A DNA stretch of 28,893 nucleotides from Acidobacteria bacterium 37-71-11 (GCA_002279285.1 NCBR01000019.1:1-28893), one strand, 5' to 3'. Shown: positions 15,435 to 23,224, counted from the first letter of the stretch. Made by a program: numbers and translations. The notes: generated from the letters alone by a model not told the origin.

Positions 15435-16442
15435 ATGGCGACAGTGAACAAGCAAATCACCCTAGCAGCACGGCCGGTGGGCCTCCCCAGGGTGTCGGAC
15501 TTCCACCTGGTCTACTCTCCGGTGCCTTCACCCAGCGAAGGTGAGGTCCTGGTCCGGTCGGTCTACCTCTCGCTCGATCCGTACATGCGAGGGCGGATGA
15601 GCGACGCGGAGTCGTATGCCCGGCCGGTTGCCATCGGGGAAGTCATGACCGGCGGAGCGGTCGCCTCGGTGGTGGAGTCGAGGCACGCGGATTTCCTGGC
15701 CGGGGACACCGTCGAAGGGATGCTGGGATGGCAGGAGTACGCGATCGCTCAGGGGCGCGAGTTGAGGAAGATCGACCCCGGCCTCGCGCCGATCTCGACA
15801 GCCCTCGGCGTGCTGGGCATGCCGGGCCTGACGGCGTACTTCGGCCTGCTGGACATCTGCGACCCGCAACCGGGGGAGACGGCCGTGGTGTCCGGGGCGG
15901 CCGGAGCGGTCGGGATGATCGCCGGCCAGATCGCGAAGATCAAGGGGTGCCGCGTCGTGGGCGTGGCGGGCTCCGACGCAAAGATCTCGTGGTTGCTCGA
16001 CGAACTCGGCTTCGACGCCGCATTCAACTACAAGACTGTTGAGGATCCCTACGGCACGCTCAAGGAACTGTGCCCCGCGGGCATCGACGTCTACTTTGAC
16101 AACGTGGGCGGGGCGATCAGCGACGCGGTCATGCGGTTGATCAACGCCAAGGCGAGGATCTCGGTCTGCGGGCAGATCTCGCAGTACAACCTGAAAGAGC
16201 CTGAACTTGGGCCGCGCTGGCTCGGTCAGTTGATCGTCAAGCAGGCGAAGGTGCAGGGCTTTCTGGTCTCCGGCTACGCCGAGCGCTTCCCAACGGGTCT
16301 CAAACAACTGGCCACGTGGCTGAAGCAGGGAAAGCTGAAGTACCGGGAGGAAGTCGCCCAAGGCATCGAAGCCGCGCCGCAAGCCTTCATCGGAATGCTG
16401 CAGGGGAAAAACCAAGGAAAGCAACTGGTGCAACTCTCGTAG
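15435..16442 (+). CDS. NADP-dependent MDR oxidoreductase (curcumin/alkenal reductase-like)
   Basis: A 335-residue zinc-independent medium-chain reductase of the leukotriene B4 dehydrogenase/YncB (CurA) type, which reduces activated C=C bonds using NADPH. Recognisable blocks are VYLSLDPYMRGRMSD (residues 44-58), the nucleotide loop SGAAGAVGMIAGQIAKIKG, and FDNVGGAISDAV. No zinc-ligand loop is present, as expected. The C-terminus GMLQGKNQGKQLVQLS is typical of the family. It follows the zinc dehydrogenase on the same strand and precedes the hydrolase. The physiological substrate is not determinable. Confidence 0.94.
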   Translation: MATVNKQITLAARPVGLPRVSDFHLVYSPVPSPSEGEVLVRSVYLSLDPYMRGRMSDAESYARPVAIGEVMTGGAVASVVESRHADFLAGDTVEGMLGWQEYAIAQGRELRKIDPGLAPISTALGVLGMPGLTAYFGLLDICDPQPGETAVVSGAAGAVGMIAGQIAKIKGCRVVGVAGSDAKISWLLDELGFDAAFNYKTVEDPYGTLKELCPAGIDVYFDNVGGAISDAVMRLINAKARISVCGQISQYNLKEPELGPRWLGQLIVKQAKVQGFLVSGYAERFPTGLKQLATWLKQGKLKYREEVAQGIEAAPQAFIGMLQGKNQGKQLVQLS

Positions 16443-16525
16443 TTGTGGGGACACGAGCGCGACGTGCATGAACCATCGCTGGGGACCAACGACCGTAGGG
16501 TCCGGTGGTGGTGGCGCCCGTGCAG

Positions 16526-16639
16526 ATGATGAAGCCTTCGCCCGATTTCGTGCGCGATGCGTTTGGCAGCCGACCGGGAGCGTTGGGCGGACAGGAACGG
16601 TCCATGGCCCCCACTCCTGGAGAAGGAGGAAGACAATGA
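16526..16639 (+). CDS. Possible 37-residue ORF upstream of the hydrolase
   Basis: An open frame starting ATGATG and ending in a TGA that overlaps the hydrolase ATG (ATGA). It codes MMKPSPDFVRDAFGSRPGAL and a Gly/Glu-rich tail. The overlap is typical of coupled genes, but the ORF has no convincing Shine-Dalgarno and no recognised family. It may be a remnant of a larger gene or chance. The 193 bp between the reductase and hydrolase hold nothing else I can support. Confidence 0.25.
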   Translation: MMKPSPDFVRDAFGSRPGALGGQERSMAPTPGEGGRQ

Positions 16640-17460
16640 GCACGATCACGATGAAGGACGGTACGCAGATCTATTACAAGGACTGGGGCGCGGGAGAGGC
16701 GGTGGTGTTCAGCCACGGCTGGCCCCTGAGTGCGGATAGCTGGGAGGCTCAGATGGAGTTTTTAGCCTCGAACGGGTATCGCTGCATTGCCCATGACCGT
16801 CGCGGCCATGGGCGGTCGAGCCAGCCCTGGAGTGGCAACGAGATGGACACCTATGCCGACGACCTCTCGGAGCTCATGGAAACGCTCGACCTGAAAGGGG
16901 CCGCCCTGATCGGCTTTTCCGCGGGCGGCGGCGAAGTTGCCCGCTATATCGGCCGCCACGGCACGAAACGGGTGGCCAAGGCCGCGCTGATCTCCGCCGT
17001 CCCGCCGCTGATGCTGAAGACGGCGGCCAATCCCAGCGGATTGCCGATTGCGGTGTTCGACAAGATCCGCCTCGGGTCCCTCGCCGACCGCTCGCAGCTC
17101 TATAAGGATCTTGCCGGCGGCCCGTTTTTCGGGGCCAACAGGCCTGGCGCCAAGGTCTCGCAAGGCGCGATGGACTCGTTCTGGCTCCAGGGGATGCAGG
17201 CCGGTCACAAGAATACCTTCGACTGCATCAAGGCGTTCTCCGAGACGGATTTCACCGAGGACCTCAAGAAGTTCGACGTGCCGACACTGGTCGTTCACGG
17301 CGACGATGACCAGATCGTTCCGATCGGCGCCGCGGCTCTGCGCTCATCGAAGCTCATCAAGAACGCGACCCTCAAGATCTACGCGGGCGCACCCCACGGC
17401 GTCGCATACACGCACAAGGACCAGCTCAACGCCGACCTGTTGGCATTCCTGAGGACCTGA
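16636..17460 (+). CDS. Alpha/beta hydrolase, non-heme chloroperoxidase type
   Basis: A 274-residue alpha/beta-hydrolase. The nucleophile elbow GFSAGGG has Ser95. Asp225 in HGDDDQIVP and His254 in GAPHG complete the triad. The oxyanion region SHGWPLSADSW (residues 26-36) and HDRRGHGRS (53-61) are characteristic of cofactor-free bromo/chloroperoxidases and related esterases. Such enzymes are best viewed as esterases/perhydrolases; halogenation is a side activity. A strong AAGGAGGA precedes the ATG. A 13-bp stem-loop follows 8 bp after the stop, ending the rightward block. Confidence 0.95.
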   Translation: MSTITMKDGTQIYYKDWGAGEAVVFSHGWPLSADSWEAQMEFLASNGYRCIAHDRRGHGRSSQPWSGNEMDTYADDLSELMETLDLKGAALIGFSAGGGEVARYIGRHGTKRVAKAALISAVPPLMLKTAANPSGLPIAVFDKIRLGSLADRSQLYKDLAGGPFFGANRPGAKVSQGAMDSFWLQGMQAGHKNTFDCIKAFSETDFTEDLKKFDVPTLVVHGDDDQIVPIGAAALRSSKLIKNATLKIYAGAPHGVAYTHKDQLNADLLAFLRT

Positions 17461-17468
17461 GGTCGCCA

Positions 17469-17499
17469 TGCCGGCGCCACCTGGCTGGTGGCGCCGGCA
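17469..17499 (+). terminator. Strong 13-bp stem-loop after the hydrolase gene
   Basis: A perfect stem (TGCCGGCGCCACC with its complement) and 5-nt loop start 8 bp after the hydrolase stop. The position is ideal for a terminator, although no U-tract follows. The remaining 143 bp to the mini-protein stop show no other feature. Confidence 0.65.
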
Positions 17500-17642
17500 C
17501 TGGGGATCGCACTGGGCGGCCGTTCAAGAGCCCAACAGCCGGCGGGTCGCACGCGGCGCGCCGCCGAACCGGCTGCCGAGCTTGAAATCGGTCAGTCCTC
17601 GGGAACGGAGCGGGAGCCGCCGCCGGGACCCGGGGAAGCGGC

Positions 17643-17735
17643 TCAGTACCGTCTGCTCCGGTAGTAGTACCCGCCCCCGCCGCCAAACAGAAGGACCAAT
17701 ACGACGATGACGATGATCAGCGTGGTCGTGCTCAT
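17643..17735 (-). CDS. 30-residue membrane mini-protein with Gly/Tyr tail
   Basis: A 30-residue peptide: MSTTT, then a single hydrophobic span (LIIVIVVLVLLF), five Gly, and the aromatic/basic tail YYYRSRRY. The ATG has TAGGGAGG with 6 bp spacing. A conserved activator-type promoter lies directly upstream with a predicted 25-nt leader, which strongly supports it being a real gene. It resembles other short Gly-rich membrane peptides of stress clusters (DUF3309-like in style), but I cannot assign a family. It is the last gene of the leftward series, convergent with the hydrolase gene. Confidence 0.75.
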   Translation of the reverse strand: MSTTTLIIVIVVLVLLFGGGGGYYYRSRRY

Positions 17736-17759
17736 GTTGTCCTCCCTACGTTTCAAGAC

Positions 17760-17845
17760 AGTCTCAAGACTAGTCCTCCGGCCCCCCGTCCGAGAAGCGC
17801 ACTTTCTACCGGGGAGCGAGAGCGCGAGCTGGGTAGGAACTACCC
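17760..17845 (-). promoter_or_regulatory. Mini-protein promoter with paired activator sites
   Basis: Read leftward: a perfect inverted repeat GGGTAGTTCCTACCC (17845-17831, centre 17838), then 34 bp on the proximal site CGGTAGAAAGTGCGC (centre 17804). Next come CGGACGGGGG, GGAGGACTAG and a -10-like TAGTCT at 17772-17767. The predicted start is near 17760. The region from the proximal site to the -10 is nearly identical to the BON promoter, although the two genes are 6 kb apart and unrelated. Confidence 0.7.
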
Positions 17846-17896
17846 GATCAGGTGCCTCCGGGTCGCGTCCTGTCAGGTGTGCGCACGCGCAAGACG

Positions 17897-19462
17897 TCAG
17901 AACAGCGAATCGCTGGTGAACTGAAACACCGGGCCCTTGCCGCGGTCCGGGTACGCGACTTCGAGGCGGATGATGCGCACCACCGATGCGCGGGTGATCT
18001 CGACCAGCAGACCGGTGCCCACGTCGCCGCGCCACCCGCCGGTGGACGGGCCCACCCTGGCGCCCCACGTCTTGCCGCCGTCGACGAACGCCGTGACGCC
18101 CAGCACCGCCACGTGGAGGAGCTCGCCGGTGATGCGGCGGCGCCACTCCAGGTTGGTCACCACCCTGGACGTGCCGTCGAACGTGTTGGGGTCCCAGCCG
18201 CGGAGGCCGGTGTCGGCGCCGAGCGTGAGCTGGCGATCGCCGTCGAGGTTGTAGCCGAGGTCGGCCGCCACGCGCGCCCGCCAGCCCGCCGTCCCGGTGA
18301 GCGCGCCCCCGACCTCGAGGTGGGTGACGCCGTTGGCGAGGCCGCGATCCTCGACCCGTCCGGAGAGGTCGGCAATCAACCAGGAGTACATCTGCCCGTT
18401 CATTTTTCCAACGGTGAGAGAGCCGTGGTAGCGCAACCGGGCGCGGTCGCCGCCGAACGCCGGCAGCGAGATTCCGGCGTTCACCAGCCAGTTGGGCCCG
18501 AGCGGGAGGTCCTCCTGCCGCATCCACGCGCGGAACCCCTGGACGACCCTCCAGTTGAAGGTCTGGTGCTCCCAACCCACCTCGACACCCAGGAGGTCGC
18601 GGTCCTGCGGCTGCAGATAGGGAGAGCCGTCGAGGCGACTCCAGTTGTGGAATAGAGCTTGCTCACCGAAGATTCCTAAGGTGAGACGGTTGGTGAGGAT
18701 GCCGTCGCCCGGCAGCCGCAGCCCCCCCCACACCTCGAAGCTCCGTGTATTGACCTGGCCCGCCACGTTTCGCTGCCCGCCCGACCACAGGTACTCCTGC
18801 AGCCCCTCGCGCCGCCACTGCACGCCGCCGGCCCGCGGCGTCAAGATGGCGAAGAACGGGTACTGGAGTTGGAACGTGTCCGTGGAGCCGTCGGAGGATT
18901 TCTTGTGCTCGAGTCCGAGCTGCCAGCGGCTGCGCAGGAACGTGAAGTCCCGGTAGCGGAAGGTCGTGCTCGTGCGCTCGGGGTCGGAGCTGACATCGAG
19001 GAGCAGGCTCTTGCCCATGCCCAGGAGGTTGTCCTCCGAGATGCTTCCGCCGGAGTGCCGGCGGTTCCCGGAGACGCCGAAGTCGATGCCCACCCCGGTC
19101 GTCCACTGGTCGTGGGTCTCCACCACCACCTCGGCCCCGCCGGGGACGGGGTGCGCCGAGATGTGCACCGGGTTCAAGAAGCCCGTGCCGCGCAGGATCA
19201 GCTCGCTCTCGGCGAGTCGCGCCGGGTCGAGGGGGTCGCCGACGTGGAAGAGCAGCAGCGAGCGGATGAACTCCTCGCGGGTCAGGATGTGCAGGGCGTC
19301 GACCCAGCGGTACGGCCATGCCGAGGTCGCCGGGTCGCCGAGGTCGTAGATGTCGTGGCGCTCGATACGCACGGCCACGATCGGCGTGCCGGGCGCCACC
19401 ACCTCCGCCCCAGCGCCTGTACCCATCGCAGCAAGCGCGAACACGACGCCGGCGACCCACAT
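17897..19462 (-). CDS. Omp85/BamA-like outer-membrane protein with one POTRA
   Basis: A 521-residue exported protein. A short signal (VAGVVFALAAMGTGAGA) is followed by one POTRA-like domain (about 27-112: IVAVRIERHDIYD, EEFIRSLLLFHVGDPLD, LRGTGFLNPVHISAHP). The rest is a beta-barrel of about 400 residues with alternating strands. GLRGWDPNTFDG near residue 418 corresponds to the Omp85 VRGF/Y-type motif, and the protein ends in a Phe (SDSLF), typical of outer-membrane proteins. With a single POTRA it is smaller than BamA (five) and closer to patatin-fused or accessory surface-antigen D15 proteins. Its partner is unknown. The start has only a weak Shine-Dalgarno. It lies 76 bp downstream of the sulfate-exporter stop. 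Confidence 0.85.
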   Translation of the reverse strand: MWVAGVVFALAAMGTGAGAEVVAPGTPIVAVRIERHDIYDLGDPATSAWPYRWVDALHILTREEFIRSLLLFHVGDPLDPARLAESELILRGTGFLNPVHISAHPVPGGAEVVVETHDQWTTGVGIDFGVSGNRRHSGGSISEDNLLGMGKSLLLDVSSDPERTSTTFRYRDFTFLRSRWQLGLEHKKSSDGSTDTFQLQYPFFAILTPRAGGVQWRREGLQEYLWSGGQRNVAGQVNTRSFEVWGGLRLPGDGILTNRLTLGIFGEQALFHNWSRLDGSPYLQPQDRDLLGVEVGWEHQTFNWRVVQGFRAWMRQEDLPLGPNWLVNAGISLPAFGGDRARLRYHGSLTVGKMNGQMYSWLIADLSGRVEDRGLANGVTHLEVGGALTGTAGWRARVAADLGYNLDGDRQLTLGADTGLRGWDPNTFDGTSRVVTNLEWRRRITGELLHVAVLGVTAFVDGGKTWGARVGPSTGGWRGDVGTGLLVEITRASVVRIIRLEVAYPDRGKGPVFQFTSDSLF

Positions 19463-19493
19463 CGTGTCACCATTATCACCCAGTCTTCACGAT

Positions 19494-19519
19494 GACCGCG
19501 GCCGACACCGGCCGCGGTC
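19494..19519 (-). terminator. 11-bp stem-loop after the sulfate-exporter gene
   Basis: A perfect inverted repeat GACCGCGGCCG/CGGCCGCGGTC with a 4-nt loop lies 19 bp after the exporter stop and 31 bp before the Omp85-like start. A terminator is likely from its position, but no U-tract follows. Confidence 0.5.
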
Positions 19520-19538
19520 GCGGCAGCCCAGGTCGGGC

Positions 19539-21110
19539 CTAAACCTTCGACCAGAAGTCCACGAACACGACCGTGGACAGGAAGAACCCCAGCGGGACGT
19601 TGACTAGCACGCCGGCCGTAAACGCCCAGAACGGCTTCATCCCGAACGTCAACAGCTCGGCGAAGCGGGTCGAAAGCCCGATGCACAGGAAGCAGAGCAC
19701 GAACGCCCATGAGCGCAGCTTCTTGATCGGCGCGATGACGCGGGGCTGCAGGACGCTCTCGAACCAGCTCGAGGCGGTGACGAGCTGGCCCAGGGCGAAC
19801 TTCTGGTCCTGCGTCGTGGCGGCCGCCTGCAGCGCGCGCATGTCGTCGCGGCTGAGCATGCCGGTCGCCGTCAGCGTGCCCTTCTGGACGTCGATGCCGA
19901 CCCGGTCACGGAGCGCCTCGGGCACCGTGTAGCCCGAGAAGTCGGCGTCGTACTTCACGCCCTGCAGGCTGCCCTTCGCCTTGGTCACGCCGACGTGGCC
20001 GGCCGGCGCCCGCGCCGCGACGAAGCTCATGATCACCGACGCGGCCAAGAAGCCGATCACGAACTTCGGGAACCGGTCCCAGATGATGCCGACGCCGACC
20101 GCTCGCTTCGAGGCGTCCTTCTTCTCCCAGAACACGACCGAGACGACGGCGAGGATGAGGCACCAGATGCCGATCCAGATGTCGCGGCCGATCACCTTCA
20201 TCAGGGTGAACGCGTTGATCGGTGCGTCGCCGAAGCGGGTGGCCAACTCGGCCACGACTGCGAAGCCGGCGGCGTCTGCGAACTCGGAGGTGCCGACCCA
20301 GGCGCCGGCGACCCCGGGGGCGATGGTGTTCGGCACGAGCTGCTTGAGCGCCACGGTCAGAGTGAGGATCATGACGATCGCCCAGATCGTCACGACCGCA
20401 ATGGCGATCGAGATGTGGTCCTTCTTGGCGCGCACCGCGCCGCCGACGGCGATCGACGCCGACACGCCGCACACGGCGCCGGCGGCGCCCAGGGTCGCCC
20501 CGAACTGCGGCTCGAGCTTGAACACCTTGGTCGCCACCAGGAAGATCGTCAGCCAGGTGCAGACCGAAACGATCGTCGCCTGCAGGAAGGCGATCGGCCC
20601 GGCCGAGAAGATGAGGGTGAGGGGAAGCGTGGCGCCCAGGAGCACGATGCCGGTCTTGATGTAGTACTCGGTGCGCAAGGCGCTCTTGACCCACTCCGGG
20701 ATCTTGAACAAGTTGGAAATCACGAGGCCGACGAGGAGCGCCAGCAGCGGCGCCTCGATGTTCAGGTCCTCCATCACCTTCCAGCCGGAGATGACGGAGA
20801 TCAAGAGCGAGCCGACGAAGAGGGTGACGAAGCCGGGGATGAACTGTCTGAGCTTCGCACCCATGATCCCCATCGAGATCACGAAGACGACCCCGAACAT
20901 CAGGAAGATCGCCAGGTACCCGCCCGCATTCTTGCTCAAGTCGGCCAGCGCGCCGCTCGCCGTGGTCCACTTCGAAGGCGTGACCGCCCAGCCCTTGATG
21001 CTCGCCCCGGACCAGAACGTCACCAGCGCCATGACGACGATCCCGAGGCCGAACCAAACCGACCACCAGTCCTCGGTCTTCCAGAGTTTCGCAAGCCCGT
21101 CTTTGCCCAT
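19539..21110 (-). CDS. YeiH-family putative sulfate exporter, extended form
   Basis: A 523-residue polytopic inner-membrane protein of the YeiH/UPF0324 family, annotated in databases as a putative sulfate exporter. Typical stretches include YYIKTGIVLLGATLPLTLI (149-168), GATLGAAGAVCGVSASIAVG (204-223) and SFVAARAP. Ordinary members have about 350 residues. This one has an extra N-terminal part with two or three spans, and a soluble insert of about 100 residues (about 366-465, rich in DADFSGYTVPEALRDRVGID-type sequence) before the last two spans. The ATG 21110 has GGAGGGGG upstream; the longer frame lacks this. It is the fourth gene of a leftward group with rhodanese, TVP38 and radical SAM genes. 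Export of sulfite, sulfate or another organosulfur anion fits that context (inference). Confidence 0.85.
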   Translation of the reverse strand: MGKDGLAKLWKTEDWWSVWFGLGIVVMALVTFWSGASIKGWAVTPSKWTTASGALADLSKNAGGYLAIFLMFGVVFVISMGIMGAKLRQFIPGFVTLFVGSLLISVISGWKVMEDLNIEAPLLALLVGLVISNLFKIPEWVKSALRTEYYIKTGIVLLGATLPLTLIFSAGPIAFLQATIVSVCTWLTIFLVATKVFKLEPQFGATLGAAGAVCGVSASIAVGGAVRAKKDHISIAIAVVTIWAIVMILTLTVALKQLVPNTIAPGVAGAWVGTSEFADAAGFAVVAELATRFGDAPINAFTLMKVIGRDIWIGIWCLILAVVSVVFWEKKDASKRAVGVGIIWDRFPKFVIGFLAASVIMSFVAARAPAGHVGVTKAKGSLQGVKYDADFSGYTVPEALRDRVGIDVQKGTLTATGMLSRDDMRALQAAATTQDQKFALGQLVTASSWFESVLQPRVIAPIKKLRSWAFVLCFLCIGLSTRFAELLTFGMKPFWAFTAGVLVNVPLGFFLSTVVFVDFWSKV

Positions 21111-21266
21111 CGTTCCCCCTCCGCGCCGTTGCGGCGTCCCAGCGTTGTCGGTTGAAGTGCAACCCTCATGCCAGTCGCAGGGCAGCGGCATATAGCGAGA
21201 AAATGTCGTGTTCGCCGACGCTTGACCTGCGGCTCGGAGCCGGACGCGCCTCAGAATCGGCGCGGG

Positions 21267-21284
21267 CGTTACACCCCTGTAACG
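21267..21284. repeat. Inverted repeat CGTTACA-CCCC-TGTAACG
   Basis: A perfect 7-bp inverted repeat with a 4-nt centre in the 214-bp gap between the radical SAM gene and the exporter gene. It is less GC-rich than the other stems here and lies about 160 bp upstream of the exporter start. It could be an operator for that gene or a weak terminator for the radical SAM gene. Nothing else stands out in this gap. Confidence 0.4.
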
Positions 21285-21324
21285 GGTGGCGCCCCCGGAC
21301 GGCCGCGGCGCAAACGCTCGGGCC

Positions 21325-22368
21325 TCAGGCGCGTGCCTGTGCGGGAGCGGCCGCCAGTGTCGGCTGGCTGTGGATCACCGATGGTCCCTCGAGCACCGCG
21401 TACTCGGCTTCCTCGAAAAGGCGGCGGCAGGCGGCGACGTCCAGGCCTCGGCCGCGCTCGGTCTGGCTGTCGGTGTCGCGCGGGTTGGGGCCGACCTCGG
21501 CCCAGAACAGGTTCGCGCCGGCGCAGGCGCCGGAGACGTTGGGCTCGTGGGTGCAGTTGCCGATCAGGAATCGGCCCATCGCCAGGCGCGCGACCGCGAC
21601 GAGGTAGGCGAGGCGCAGCTCCGAGATCTGGCCGTGGCGGGCGAGCGCGGTGCCGGGAACGGGGATGCGCCGCATGGCACCCGAGAAACACGGTTCTGCG
21701 GCGCGGTGAATGATGATCTTTTCCAGGATCTCGTCGGTGGTGTGCTCCGGGCCGACCGGTTCGACGCAGGTGGCGAGCTGCAGCCCCGCGTCCTTGACGA
21801 CGCGAAACGTGCGCAGCCGCCGCTCGACCGTGATCCCGGTGTCGCGCCCCTCCCCCATGCGGACGGAGTGGTACGCGGCGCAGAAGCCTGCGTCCTTGAT
21901 GCGACGGGCGCTGGTCGGGTTGAGGTCGCCGACGTTGGCGACGAGCGGGGTTTCCGGGCGCAGGTGACGGCGCACCTCCTGCCCGACCTCGATGAAGCGG
22001 GCCATCGGGTAGTCGCCGGTGGCCATCAGGTAGATCGAGTTGGCGCCATCCTCCTCGGAGCGCACGGCGCGCTCGACGACCTCCTCGACCGGCAGCTCGC
22101 TCGGCCCGGCGAAGACGCCGTTGACCGCCGCGAACGAGCAGAACCGGCAGTTCATCGGGCACGGCGACACGTTGAGGCCGATCTGGACGCAGATCTCGGC
22201 GCGGTTGTCGCACGCGTCGCGCGCAAGCTCCCGGGCGACGGCCATTACCTCGCCGGCGGCGGCGGAGGCGTGCGGCAGCTCGAGCAGGAACCGGAGGTCG
22301 CCCTCGTCGGGCAGGAAGCCGTCGCCGACCTTGGCGATGATCTCGGTAATACGGTTGGGCACACTCAT
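21325..22368 (-). CDS. BioB/HydE-like radical SAM enzyme
   Basis: A 347-residue radical SAM enzyme. The iron-sulfur motif is CX3CX2C with Cys70, Cys74 and Cys77 (SPCPMNCRFCSF). The layout follows biotin synthase-like TIM-barrel enzymes (BioB, HydE, PylB), with YLMATGDYP, NVGDLNPTSARRIKDAGF, AAYHSVRMGEGRDTG and CVEPVGPEHTTDEI. True BioB residues were not fully checked, and no biotin operon is nearby, so I call it a paralogue. It sits between the TVP38 gene (48-bp gap) and the exporter gene, with a rhodanese upstream. A role in sulfur insertion or sulfur-compound chemistry is an inference. A HydE-like role is also conceivable because HydB/HydC-like genes lie 4 kb upstream. Confidence 0.88.
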   Translation of the reverse strand: MSVPNRITEIIAKVGDGFLPDEGDLRFLLELPHASAAAGEVMAVARELARDACDNRAEICVQIGLNVSPCPMNCRFCSFAAVNGVFAGPSELPVEEVVERAVRSEEDGANSIYLMATGDYPMARFIEVGQEVRRHLRPETPLVANVGDLNPTSARRIKDAGFCAAYHSVRMGEGRDTGITVERRLRTFRVVKDAGLQLATCVEPVGPEHTTDEILEKIIIHRAAEPCFSGAMRRIPVPGTALARHGQISELRLAYLVAVARLAMGRFLIGNCTHEPNVSGACAGANLFWAEVGPNPRDTDSQTERGRGLDVAACRRLFEEAEYAVLEGPSVIHSQPTLAAAPAQARA

Positions 22369-22416
22369 GGCGCGACCCCTTCCCCTGGACTGTTCGCCGT
22401 CCTCCGGGCGCGACGG

Positions 22417-23172
22417 CTACTTGGCGATGTCCACGGCACCCGCGTAGCGCTTCTTCACCCACCCCGGGATGAGCGAGAGCAGGACGAAGAATACCGCCGC
22501 GATCGCCAGGTACATCATCGTCTTCTTGACCGCATCCGGTTGGCCGCCGGAGAGGATCACCTCGCGCGCCGAGCCGGCCGCGAAGTTGAACGCGATGGTG
22601 CCGGGCACCATGCACACCAGCGAGACGAGCGCATAGGTACCGAACGAGATGTTGGTGAGACCGTAGACGTAGTTCTGGATGTTGAACGGGAACACCGGCA
22701 CCAGGCGCGTGATCATCAGCATGCGCCACCCCTGCTGCCGGACGCCCTCGTCGATCTTCTTGAGGGCCTTGTTCTTCTCGACCCAACCGCTGACCATGTC
22801 GCGGGCGGCGTAGCGGCCGATCAGGAAGGCGAGGCAGGCGCCGAGGTTGGCCCCGACCGTGCTCCAGACGGTTCCCCACACCGCGCCGAAGACGAGGCCG
22901 CCGGCGATGGCGATCGGCAAGCCGGGCAGCATCATGACGGACGCCGCAATCCAGATCAGGACGAAAACCGCCGGCGCCCACGCGCCGAGCCCCCGGAACA
23001 GGGCGTCCATGCGCTCGACCTTGTCCTTGAGCGTGCCGCCCTTGAACATGTCGAACAGGCCGAGGGCGTTGGCGAGCACGATCATGCCGACGAGGACCAC
23101 CGCCACGACGGCCAGCTTCACCCAGGGTTTGCCCGCCCGCATCGCGCGGCCGGTGTTGCCGTCCTGACTCAT
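22417..23172 (-). CDS. TVP38/TMEM64 (DedA-like) membrane protein
   Basis: A 251-residue inner-membrane protein. A first span (about 18-40) and a short helical linker precede the VTT/SNARE-associated core: LPGLPIAIAGGLVFGAVWG, GRYAARDMVSG, then the re-entrant block RLVPVFPFNIQNYVYGLT and VPGTIAFNFAAGSARE. The C-terminus has one more span followed by VKKRYAG. The family moves lipids or small molecules across membranes; exact substrates are unknown, and members sit beside selenite, mercury or sulfur genes in many genomes. GGGGAGGAAACGGC precedes the ATG. It is between the rhodanese and radical SAM genes. Confidence 0.93.
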   Translation of the reverse strand: MSQDGNTGRAMRAGKPWVKLAVVAVVLVGMIVLANALGLFDMFKGGTLKDKVERMDALFRGLGAWAPAVFVLIWIAASVMMLPGLPIAIAGGLVFGAVWGTVWSTVGANLGACLAFLIGRYAARDMVSGWVEKNKALKKIDEGVRQQGWRMLMITRLVPVFPFNIQNYVYGLTNISFGTYALVSLVCMVPGTIAFNFAAGSAREVILSGGQPDAVKKTMMYLAIAAVFFVLLSLIPGWVKKRYAGAVDIAK

Positions 23173-23224
23173 GCCGTTTCCTCCCCCCGCACGCGCGAGA
23201 TGTCGGTTCCCGGCGCGGCTGGGA

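Noticed and set aside
15415..15440. GTTCGAATCC, which looks like a tRNA T-loop
   Set aside because: The flanking 5-bp arms do not pair, no acceptor or anticodon stem is present, and the sequence is the leader and start of the MDR reductase gene.
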